From: Saccharopolyspora hordei
GTDB taxonomy: Bacteria > Actinomycetota > Actinomycetes > Mycobacteriales > Pseudonocardiaceae
Direction of reading: 5' to 3'
NCBI RefSeq assembly: GCF_013410345.1
Contig: NZ_JACCFJ010000001.1
Location: 4,313,501 to 4,377,500, forward strand
DNA length: 64,000 bases
How positions within the stretch are numbered: the first letter of the stretch is position 1; each line of letters starts with the position of its first letter. Both the position numbers and the translations under genes were made by a program. The notes beneath the pieces were generated by a model. The model was not told where the DNA came from and ran no database searches. It was given only the letters and a program-made list of their open reading frames with translations. Positions 8,978 through 16,446 of the stretch are shown here, one piece after another.

Positions 8978-9844
8978 ATGGTCGAAGAGTCTCCTGAGTT
9001 CTTGGTCGGTGCGCGAACGCTGCTGTTCGTCCCAGGTGATCGTCCGGATCGCTTCGCCAAGGCTGTTGCCTCCGGCGCTGATGCCGTGGTCCTGGACCTG
9101 GAGGATGCGGTCCCACCTCAGGCCAAACGCGATGCGCGAGCTGCGGTTTCCCGGTGGTTGGCTGCTGAGCCTCCCAACGTGGCGGTGCGGATCAATCCGC
9201 CGGGAACCGCGTGGTACTCCGACGATGTCGCCGCAGTCGCCGAATGCGGCGTGCCGGTCATGCTGCCCAAGGCTCAAGATCCATCGGAGGTTGCGGCCCT
9301 GGTGGGTGAGCTTGGTCCTCTCGCTCGGGTCATTCCGCTGATCGAGACTGCGGCCGGGCTGCATCGGGCTGTTGAAGTCTGCAGTGTGCCCGGGGTAGTG
9401 CGACCGGCCTTCGGCAGCGTTGACCTGGCCGCCGAGCTGGGGGTTGACGCCGGTGATTCGGAAGCCTTGCGGTATGCGCGTTCCGCCCTGGCTGTGGCGG
9501 CGCGAGCTGCGGGGTCCGCTGCGCCAATCGACGGAGTCACCACGGCCTTGCGGGACGAATCCGTGCTGCTGGCGGATTGCGCGCACGCGCTCTCGCTCGG
9601 CTACACGGCGAAGATGTGCGTCCACCCTGCGCAGGTGGCTCCGGTGGCCATGGCTCTGGCGCCGACCAGCGACGAGATCGACTGGGCCCGAGCCGTCTTG
9701 GCGGCTGCGGATGGTAGTGGGGTAGCCGTGCTCGACGGGAAGCTGATCGACCGGCCGGTGGTGCTGCGAGCGCGATCGGTGCTTCTGCGGAGCGGAGCAG
9801 ATTTCGTTCGCGAGCCTATTGATCTCAAAACGTCTGACGATTAG
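8978..9844 (+). CDS. CitE/HpcH-family acyl-CoA lyase (citramalyl- or malyl-CoA lyase-like)
   Basis: A 288-residue cytosolic enzyme of the CitE-like (HpcH/HpaI) aldolase family, normal length. It shows the N-terminal LFVPGDRPDRF, VVLDLEDAVPP with acidic residues near the metal, LIETAAGL (metal-ligand Glu) and AFGSVDLAAELG (metal-ligand Asp). The C-terminal CVHPAQVAPV helps bind CoA. Relatives cleave malyl-, citramalyl- or 3-hydroxy-3-methylglutaryl-type CoA esters into acetyl-CoA plus a 2-oxoacid. With a CoA-transferase and a MaoC hydratase downstream, (S)-citramalyl-CoA lyase of itaconate degradation is the best guess. First gene of the cargo operon, divergent from its putative regulator. Confidence 0.85.
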   Translation: MVEESPEFLVGARTLLFVPGDRPDRFAKAVASGADAVVLDLEDAVPPQAKRDARAAVSRWLAAEPPNVAVRINPPGTAWYSDDVAAVAECGVPVMLPKAQDPSEVAALVGELGPLARVIPLIETAAGLHRAVEVCSVPGVVRPAFGSVDLAAELGVDAGDSEALRYARSALAVAARAAGSAAPIDGVTTALRDESVLLADCAHALSLGYTAKMCVHPAQVAPVAMALAPTSDEIDWARAVLAAADGSGVAVLDGKLIDRPVVLRARSVLLRSGADFVREPIDLKTSDD

Positions 9845-9938
9845 CCTCTCGGCTTGTGGTCGGAGCCACCCGGCCATCCCGCGCACGGCTGCGCGAGGAC
9901 TTCATGAGCGCGCACCGTCGCGCGCCGAGGAGGACGTC

Positions 9939-11336
9939 ATGGCGCCAACCCCGTTCACGCCACCTGGCCCTGAGGTTGGTTCGGCGGCCTGCGAGGCCGA
10001 ACGCGCCGACTTGGCAGCCCGCCTCGACCGGATTCCCATCGTTACGCCGCAGCATCGTCGCTGGGCGTGGCTGCTGGGTGCACTCTTCGTGTTCGACTTG
10101 GTGGACCTGAACACGTTCGCCTACGTCGCCCCGGCATTGCGCGCCGAGTGGGACTTGTCCATCGCGGATGTCGGGGCGATCACCTCGGCAGGCTTCGTCG
10201 GGATGTTCGTGGGGGCGATCGTGGGTGGTCGCCTCTCCGACCGGATCGGTCGACGTCCTGTTCTGATCGGCGCCACGTTCTTCTACTCGCTGTTCTCGCT
10301 GCTGAGCGCATTCGCGGTCGGGCCGTGGTCACTGGGCGCGCTGCGAGTGCTCACTGGTTTCGGACTGCAAGCGATGACCGGAGTGCTGCTGGTGTGGGTG
10401 AGCGAGATGTTCCCGCCCACCAAACGCGGGCGCTATCAAGCCTTGTTGCTGGCGACCGGTCTCGCCGGGGTGCCACTCGCGGCGTGGGTGGCCCGACTCG
10501 TCGTGCCATTGGGGCCTGGTTCGTGGCGCTGGATCTTCGTGCTCGGGTCCCTGGGTGCGATCGGTGGTGTCGTGGCTGTGCGGATCTTGCCGGAATCGGT
10601 CCGCTGGCGAGCTGCCCACGGCCTAGTAGGTGGTGAGGCAGACCTGGTCGCGCGGCTGGAGGAGCAAGCGGAGCGGCAAATCGCTCGTCCGCTGCCGGAA
10701 CCGGTTCCGGCAGCGCCGGTCGTTTCCGGCAAGCTCTCCGAGCTGATGTCCGGCGCTACCTTGCGCAAAACCGTGGTAGCTGCTCTTGCCTGCGTCTTCC
10801 TGATCTTGTCCTTCTACGGTTTCAGCTCGTGGGTACCGACGTTGCTCGTCGAGCGCGGGTACACCACCGCGCAGAGCCTGACCTTCTCGTCGATTCTGGC
10901 AATCGCAGCGGTGCCCGGCGCACTGCTGGCCGCGCCGATCATCGACCGGTTCGAACGGAAGATCGTGATCTTCGGGCTGGAAGTGGCGGTAGCAGTGTTC
11001 CTGCTGCTGTTCGGTCTGATCCCGCATGCTGTGGCGATCATCGTGTGCGGGTTCGGCGCGGCGCTGCTCATGCAAACCGGTGTTGCGGCGCTGTACACCT
11101 ACATCGCCGAGGTGTTCCCGTTACACCTGCGGGGCCTCGGATCCGGTATCGCGAACGGGTCGGGCCGGCTGGCCGGGGTCCTCGGAGGGGTGCTCGTGGC
11201 CGGACTGTACTCGGGGCTCGGGCTGACAGCTGTCTACATCTACCTCGCCGGCGCAGCGTTGGCGATGGGCCTGGTGATGCTGCTGTTCGGCGAGCGGACC
11301 ACCCAGCGTCGTCTGGAGGACGTCGAACGCGGCTGA
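9939..11336 (+). CDS. MFS transporter (aromatic/organic acid:H+ symporter type)
   Basis: A 465-residue permease with about 12 membrane segments. The MFS loop motif GGRLSDRIGRRP follows helix 2, and a long central cytosolic loop (about residues 235-265) separates the halves. The start at 9939 has GAGGAGG upstream. The helix-1 pattern FVFDLVDLNTFAYVAPAL resembles acid:H+ symporters, with an Asp pair in TM1. It lies 94 bp after the lyase gene and 61 bp before the hydratase, so it is probably the uptake system for the dicarboxylate used by this operon. It is not closely related to the MHS carrier at 492. Confidence 0.87.
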   Translation: MAPTPFTPPGPEVGSAACEAERADLAARLDRIPIVTPQHRRWAWLLGALFVFDLVDLNTFAYVAPALRAEWDLSIADVGAITSAGFVGMFVGAIVGGRLSDRIGRRPVLIGATFFYSLFSLLSAFAVGPWSLGALRVLTGFGLQAMTGVLLVWVSEMFPPTKRGRYQALLLATGLAGVPLAAWVARLVVPLGPGSWRWIFVLGSLGAIGGVVAVRILPESVRWRAAHGLVGGEADLVARLEEQAERQIARPLPEPVPAAPVVSGKLSELMSGATLRKTVVAALACVFLILSFYGFSSWVPTLLVERGYTTAQSLTFSSILAIAAVPGALLAAPIIDRFERKIVIFGLEVAVAVFLLLFGLIPHAVAIIVCGFGAALLMQTGVAALYTYIAEVFPLHLRGLGSGIANGSGRLAGVLGGVLVAGLYSGLGLTAVYIYLAGAALAMGLVMLLFGERTTQRRLEDVERG

Positions 11337-11397
11337 CCAGATCTCGCCGCACTTTGAAGCGCGGCTCGCATCTGACATCGGAGGAGTGTGAAGTGCA

Positions 11398-11922
11398 GTG
11401 GCGGTAAAAGCAGGCTGGCAGGGACGATTCTACGAGGATTTCGAGATCGGGGACGTGTACCAACACCCGCTCGGGCGCACCGTCAACGAGACCGACAACA
11501 CGTGGTTCACGTTGCTGACCATGAACACCAATCAGGCGCACTTCAACGCGCAGGTAGGTGCATCGTCGGAATTCGGTCGCATGCTGGTGGTGTCACCGCT
11601 GACGATCGCCATCGCGATCGGGCAGTCCGTCACCGACCTCACCCAGAACGCCTTCGCCAACCTCGGTCTCGACGAACTCAGGCTGACCGCCCCGGTGTTC
11701 GCGGGTGACACCCTTTGGTCGGAGTCCATCGTGCTGTCCAAACGGGAATCAAAATCTCGGAGCCAGGCTGGCATCGTCACGGTCAAAACCCGAACGCTGA
11801 ACCAAGAAGCTGTTGAGGTGCTGTCGTTCAAGCGAACTTTCTACGTGCACAAGAAAGAAGCCGGACGCGCAACGTCGCTGTTCCCACAGGCTGCCGATCC
11901 GCTGAGTTTGGAGAACGAATGA
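11398..11922 (+). CDS. MaoC-like enoyl-CoA hydratase (itaconyl/mesaconyl-CoA hydratase candidate)
   Basis: A 174-residue single-hotdog protein. The N-terminal FYEDFEIGDVY and TVNETDNTWFTLLT segment is typical of MaoC-type hydratases acting on short branched acyl-CoAs; an Asn-Gln-His run (NTNQAHFN) sits where catalytic D and H residues lie in the family. Start GTG at 11398 lies behind GGAGGAG. Its size and order next to a CitE-like gene resemble, as I recall, Rv2499c-Rv2498c of M. tuberculosis, assigned to itaconyl-CoA/leucine breakdown. The expected reaction is hydration of an unsaturated C5-dicarboxyl-CoA to the hydroxyacyl-CoA the lyase then cleaves. It overlaps the CoA-transferase by 4 bp. 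Confidence 0.83.
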   Translation: MAVKAGWQGRFYEDFEIGDVYQHPLGRTVNETDNTWFTLLTMNTNQAHFNAQVGASSEFGRMLVVSPLTIAIAIGQSVTDLTQNAFANLGLDELRLTAPVFAGDTLWSESIVLSKRESKSRSQAGIVTVKTRTLNQEAVEVLSFKRTFYVHKKEAGRATSLFPQAADPLSLENE

Positions 11923-13124
11923 GGCCGCTAGAAGATGTTCGGATCATCTCTCTGGAGCAGTACGGCGCGGGGCCGTTCGGCTCGATGCACTTGGCAGAGC
12001 TGGGTGCCGAAATCATCAAGGTGGAGGACCCGGCCGCAGGCGGTGATGTCGGCCGCACGGTGCCGCCGTATGCGGCCGAGGGCGATTCGCTGTTCTTCCA
12101 GTCCTTCAACCGGGACAAGTACTCGATCACGCTCGACGTCCGGTCCCCGGAGGGGCGCGAAGTGTTCGAGGACCTGGTTCGCGGTGCGGACGCGGTGTAT
12201 TCGAATCTGCGGGGTGATGTTCCAGAGAAACTTCGGATCCGATATGAAGACCTGAAGGAAGTGAACCCGCGGATCGTCTGCTGTTCGCTGACCGGTTTCG
12301 GCATGACCGGTCCGCGATCGAAGGAGCCAGGGTACGACTACGTGTTGCAGGCGCTCGGCGGCTGGATGTCCCTGACAGGGGAGCCCGGCGGTCCACCGCA
12401 GAAGACCGGTCTATCCCTTGTGGACTACTGTGGCGGTTACGTCGCCGCGATCTCGCTGTTGTCCGGGATTCACGCAGCTCGTCGTGACGGTGTGGGAATG
12501 GACTGCGACCTCTCGTTGTACGACACCGCGATCAGCCTCCTCACCTATCCGGGAACCTGGCATTTGACCGCTGACTACGAACCGACCCGCACCCGACGAT
12601 CTGCGCACCCATCGCTGGTGCCCTTCCAAGCGTTCGAGGCCGCTGACGGCTGGTTGGTGGTTGGCTGCGCCAAGGAGAAGTTCTGGCAGCGCCTCACCGA
12701 AGTGATCGGGCAACCTGAGCTGGCAGCCGACGAGCGGTTCGCCACCTTCGCCGACAGGGACCGAAACCGCAGCGAGATCCTCCCGCTGTTGGAGGATGTG
12801 TTCCGTACCCGAACGGTCGCTGACTGGTTGGCACCGCTGTACGAAGCGTCGATTCCCTGTGCGCCGATCAACGATGTTGCTGCGGCCATGGCTGACCCGC
12901 ACACGGTTGCGCGGGACCTCATCGCCAGCACCGAGCATCCCGCGTTCGGCACCGTGCGCACCTTGCGTAGCGCGGTGCGCGTTGGGCCGCCGGGCGCAGA
13001 CCGGGTGTCGACCCGCCGGGCCCCGGCAATGGGCGAGGACACCGACCGCGTGCTGCGGGATTTGGGCTACGACGACAACAAGATCGCCGCGCTGCACGCC
13101 ACCGGCGTGCTCGGAAAGGACTGA
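11919..13124 (+). CDS. CaiB/BaiF family (class III) CoA-transferase
   Basis: A 401-residue protein of normal length for class III CoA-transferases. It has the N-terminal VRIISLEQYGAGPF, AELGAEIIKVEDP, the FNRDK substrate-side loop, LTGFGMTGP, and the catalytic-region Asp in GLSLVDYCGG (about residue 169). It moves CoA from a donor such as succinyl-CoA to a carboxylic acid. In this operon the acceptor is probably itaconate, mesaconate or a similar C5 dicarboxylate; a CaiB-type enzyme does this job as Ict in the Pseudomonas itaconate cluster. Its ATG overlaps the hydratase stop (ATGA) and it ends 1 bp before the acyl-CoA dehydrogenase, indicating translational coupling. Confidence 0.88.
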   Translation: MRPLEDVRIISLEQYGAGPFGSMHLAELGAEIIKVEDPAAGGDVGRTVPPYAAEGDSLFFQSFNRDKYSITLDVRSPEGREVFEDLVRGADAVYSNLRGDVPEKLRIRYEDLKEVNPRIVCCSLTGFGMTGPRSKEPGYDYVLQALGGWMSLTGEPGGPPQKTGLSLVDYCGGYVAAISLLSGIHAARRDGVGMDCDLSLYDTAISLLTYPGTWHLTADYEPTRTRRSAHPSLVPFQAFEAADGWLVVGCAKEKFWQRLTEVIGQPELAADERFATFADRDRNRSEILPLLEDVFRTRTVADWLAPLYEASIPCAPINDVAAAMADPHTVARDLIASTEHPAFGTVRTLRSAVRVGPPGADRVSTRRAPAMGEDTDRVLRDLGYDDNKIAALHATGVLGKD

Positions 13125-13125
13125 C

Positions 13126-14289
13126 ATGGATTTCACGCTCAACGACGAGCAGCGACTCTTCCGCGACACGCTTCGCGACTTCGTGGACAAGGAGATCGTG
13201 CCGGTCGCGCGGGATTGGGAGCACTCCGGCCGCTATCCGACCGAGATCGTGGAAGGCATGAAGCAGCTCGGCCTGTTCGGGCTCGCGGTGCCCGAAGAAC
13301 ATGGTGGACTAGGAGCGGACACCGTCTCCTTCGCGTTGGCCTTCGAGGAGATTTCCCGCGGCTGGATGGGCATCGCCGGGATCCTGGGCAGCCACTCCGT
13401 TTCCTGCTTCATGCTCAGCCGGCATGGCACCGAAGAGCAGAAGGCGAAGTACCTGCCCGAATTGGCGACCGGGCAAAGGCGCACCGGCATCGCGCTGACC
13501 GAGCCCGGTGCGGGTACCGATCTGCAGGGCATCCGGACGACCGCCCACCGGGACGGTGATGACTACGTCATCAACGGCACCAAGATGTGGATCACCAATG
13601 CCCGTTATGCGGATCCTCTGCCGGTGCTGGTGAAGACCGACCCGACGGCTACTCCGGCGCACAAGGGGATGAGCATCCTGCTGGTCGAGGCGGACACCCC
13701 GGGCCTTGAGGTCACCAGGGACATCGGCAAACTCGGTTACAAGGGCACCGAATCCTGCGAAGTCGTGCTCTCCGGCGTCCGAGTTCCCGCAACTCAGCTT
13801 CTCGGAGGGGTGGAGGGACGCGGGATGCAACAGGCGCTGTCCTCGCTGGAGACCGGTCGGATCAATATCGCCGCGCGCAGCGTGGGCATCGCGCAGCGCG
13901 CTTACGAGGAGGCGCTGAGCTACGCCCGTGACCGCACCGCCTTCCGTCAGCCGATCGGCGACTTCCAAGCGGTGCAGTTGCGGATAGCCGAGATCGCTGT
14001 GCGGCTGCAGTCGGCCCGGCTGATGACTTACTGGGCGGCATCCCGGATGGACGACGGGGTCCGGATGGACACCGAATCCGGGATGGCCAAAATCTTCGCG
14101 TCAGAGCAGGCCTTGGCCTGTGCGACCGACGCGATGCGGATCCACGGCGGCTACGGGTATTCGACCGAGTTCGAGGTGGAGCGTCTCTACCGGGACGCAC
14201 CGCTGATGTCCATCGGGGAAGGCACGAACGACGTGCTGCGCAGTGTTGTCGCGAAGTCCCTGCTCGCGGGCAAGGCAACGCTCCAGTGA
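13126..14289 (+). CDS. Acyl-CoA dehydrogenase
   Basis: A 387-residue FAD-dependent acyl-CoA dehydrogenase of standard length. N-terminal helices begin DFTLNDEQRLFRDTLRDF. The middle beta domain has TEPGAGTDLQGI and KMWITN, and the C-terminal helical domain has IHGGYGYSTEFEVERLYRDA. The catalytic base is the Glu of SIGEGTND (about residue 365), the position used by short- and medium-chain enzymes. It desaturates an acyl-CoA at C2-C3 and passes electrons to ETF. In context it could convert methylsuccinyl-CoA to mesaconyl- or itaconyl-CoA, widening the operon's substrate range. P. aeruginosa carries a comparable gene in its itaconate locus. Confidence 0.9.
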   Translation: MDFTLNDEQRLFRDTLRDFVDKEIVPVARDWEHSGRYPTEIVEGMKQLGLFGLAVPEEHGGLGADTVSFALAFEEISRGWMGIAGILGSHSVSCFMLSRHGTEEQKAKYLPELATGQRRTGIALTEPGAGTDLQGIRTTAHRDGDDYVINGTKMWITNARYADPLPVLVKTDPTATPAHKGMSILLVEADTPGLEVTRDIGKLGYKGTESCEVVLSGVRVPATQLLGGVEGRGMQQALSSLETGRINIAARSVGIAQRAYEEALSYARDRTAFRQPIGDFQAVQLRIAEIAVRLQSARLMTYWAASRMDDGVRMDTESGMAKIFASEQALACATDAMRIHGGYGYSTEFEVERLYRDAPLMSIGEGTNDVLRSVVAKSLLAGKATLQ

Positions 14290-14317
14290 CGCTCCACCAC
14301 TCGATCAGGAGGTCCCC

Positions 14318-15700
14318 ATGACGGACGGTGATGTCAGCGCGGCGTTCTCCCGGCAAGTGGCAGAATTCGTCGCAGACGTGTCGCTTGCCGAGGTGCCCGA
14401 CGACGTCGTGCTGCGGGCACGGCACCTGGTGTTGGACGCCGTCGGTCTCGCCTTCGCTTCCACCCGCTACCACTTCCCGACATCAGCACTGCACGCGCTG
14501 TCCGCTTTCGGTGGTGGTGACCACCCGGTGCTGGCGATGCCCGACCGGCTTTCCGCGCGTGACGCTGCTGTGCTCAATGGTGTGCTCATCCACGGCCTGG
14601 ATTTCGACGACACGCACATCCCGGCCATCACGCACGTGTCCGCGGCCGCTCTTCCCGCCGCGCTGTCAGCCGCGGTGAGCCACGGTGCCACGACGCGGGA
14701 GCTGTTGCTGGCCTACATCCTCGGGGTCGAGGTCTCCGCCCGGGTCGGCATCGGTGGTTCCGGCGGGTTCCACGACCTCGGGTTCCATCCGACCGCGGTG
14801 GCGGGCTCCTTCGGTGCTGCGGTGGCTGCAGGCAAGGTGGCTGGGCTGGACGCTGACCGTCTGTCCATGGCGCAAGGGATCGTCGGCTCGATGAGTTCGG
14901 GGCTGCTGGAGTTCCTGGCCGACGGTGCGTGGACCAAACGGCTGCACCCCGGGTGGGCGGCCATGTCCGGACTCACCGCAGCGAGCTTCGCTTCCGCGGG
15001 TTGGAGCGGACCGAACGAGGTCTACGAAGGCCGGTTCGGGTTGTACAACACGCACTTGGCAGGGCGCACCGCCCGACCGGAGGCGGTGATCGAGGGGTGG
15101 GGCGAGACGTGGGAGTTGATGCGCACCGCGATCAAACCCTACCCGATCTGCCACTTCATCCATGCTTTCGCCGACGCCGCTCTGGCTCTGCGGTCGGAGA
15201 TCGGGGATGCCGAGATCACCCGCATCAGGTGTGCGATCCATCCGGTGCCGGGCAAGGTGGTCTGCGAGCCCCTGGAGGTGAAGTGGGCACCGCGCGACGA
15301 GTACGACGCGAAGTTCAGCCTGCCGTTCGTCGTCGCCGCCGCGCTCGCCCGCGGTCGGTTCACCTTGATCGAGCTCGAAGATGAAGCGCTCCATAGCGCG
15401 GAAATCCTCGACATCGCCGGGAAGGTGGAGGTGACAGAAGACCCCGAGAGCTCCTTTCCAGACGCCTATTCGGGGGCCATCGAGATCGAGCTGTCCGACG
15501 GCCGCCTGCTTCGGCACCGGGAGCAGATCAACAGGGGACACGACGAACGCCCTCTGAAAAACCCCGAGATCGTCGCGAAGTTCCGGGAAACGATCGGCAC
15601 GGTCGCTTCGGACAGCACTGCGGACCGGGTCCTGAACGCGGTGTTGTCACTCGGCGACGAGACCCCTGCTTCAGCGTTCGCGGAGGCACTCCGTGCCTGA
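14318..15700 (+). CDS. MmgE/PrpD family protein
   Basis: A 460-residue protein of the MmgE/PrpD family, which includes 2-methylcitrate dehydratase and fungal cis-aconitate decarboxylase. Visible signatures are AVLNGVLIHGLDFDDTH, GVEVSARVGIG, FHPTAVAGSFGAAVAAGK and KPYPICHFIHAFADAAL. The start at 14318 follows AGGAGGT. It is the last gene of the operon, 28 bp after the dehydrogenase. An MmgE/PrpD gene also accompanies the itaconate genes of Pseudomonas; its reaction there is not one I can state with confidence. Possible roles are dehydration or decarboxylation of a tricarboxylate or hydroxydicarboxylate feeding the pathway. Confidence 0.87.
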   Translation: MTDGDVSAAFSRQVAEFVADVSLAEVPDDVVLRARHLVLDAVGLAFASTRYHFPTSALHALSAFGGGDHPVLAMPDRLSARDAAVLNGVLIHGLDFDDTHIPAITHVSAAALPAALSAAVSHGATTRELLLAYILGVEVSARVGIGGSGGFHDLGFHPTAVAGSFGAAVAAGKVAGLDADRLSMAQGIVGSMSSGLLEFLADGAWTKRLHPGWAAMSGLTAASFASAGWSGPNEVYEGRFGLYNTHLAGRTARPEAVIEGWGETWELMRTAIKPYPICHFIHAFADAALALRSEIGDAEITRIRCAIHPVPGKVVCEPLEVKWAPRDEYDAKFSLPFVVAAALARGRFTLIELEDEALHSAEILDIAGKVEVTEDPESSFPDAYSGAIEIELSDGRLLRHREQINRGHDERPLKNPEIVAKFRETIGTVASDSTADRVLNAVLSLGDETPASAFAEALRA

Positions 15701-16446
15701 GCGGCCGAGCAGCTGGGATCGTTCCGGCTCACCAAGGCCTGCCGGCCGGAACCCGCTGAGGGCTTTGGTCGGGGTAGCACAGGTCGGACAGGCCGGTGTG
15801 AGACGACGCCTGGATTCGCCTTGAACGCCGACATGGCGATCCGCCGTGTGGAGACGTTCAGAAGACGCGTTGCGGATCAAGCCGAAAGCCACTCTGGAGA
15901 TGAGCCGGGTGCCAGCTCGTGGTCTTCCACGCCGAGCGCTGTCGGGCAGTGGCGCGGCGCGATCAACCTGGGCCTGCGAGTACGCGGTGCAACCGACTGG
16001 GGTGGTGAGGATCGGTGTCTTCAGACGAGTCACTGCCCACGGACTACCTAGGTCCTGAGGACGACGGTTGATGCCCGGAAGCCCCGCCCGGCTGCTTTGC
16101 TGCCGCGGCTGGACGAAATGGGCGCGAGGACTTCGGCGTTGCGCTCCGCACGAGCGGCATGCCGGTGACTGATGCGTTGCCGGCGGTGTCCACGAGCGGG
16201 GCGCTGAAGTCGCGTCGGTGCTTCTGGCGAGCTGAGCACGGACGTTCGAAGCCACGCATGCGGCAACCAATACCTCTGCTTTTTTTGGGGGGTGGCCGAC
16301 TGCAGTGGCACCCTTCTATCGCTAGGAAGTGGCGATCACGAAGATAAAGATCAGAGGTATTGCCAAGGCGGTGTGTCGTGGGACACCATGTGCTCGCCGC
16401 TCGTCGACGGTGGCAAAACCTATTGGAGACAACAGATCGGATACGC
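15701..16446. other. Intergenic region between the two catabolic operons
   Basis: About 750 bp with no recognisable gene; frames are short and mixed. Its right part holds a perfect 11-bp inverted repeat (16268-16278 and 16352-16362), a run of seven T followed by six G, and an AT-richer stretch (16310-16360) that probably contains the promoter of the hydantoinase operon. The ribosome-binding site for HyuA is weak. Confidence 0.5.
16268..16362. repeat. Perfect inverted repeat upstream of hyuA
   Basis: CAATACCTCTG at 16268-16278 and its exact reverse complement CAGAGGTATTG at 16352-16362, separated by 73 bp, 85 bp before the HyuA start. The arms are more AT-rich than the surroundings. They could be a pair of regulator half-sites forming a loop, or the ends of a tiny mobile remnant. 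The FadR-type regulator at 21592 is a candidate binder, by context only. Confidence 0.45.

Noticed and set aside
8961..9341. Alternative gene overlapping the CitE-like gene
   Set aside because: The CitE frame has all family motifs over its full length; the overlapping frame has none.
16268..16362. Transcription terminator for the MmgE/PrpD operon
   Set aside because: The arms are 73 bp apart, far too distant for an intrinsic terminator, more than 500 bp after the stop codon, and the T run follows the first arm rather than the second.
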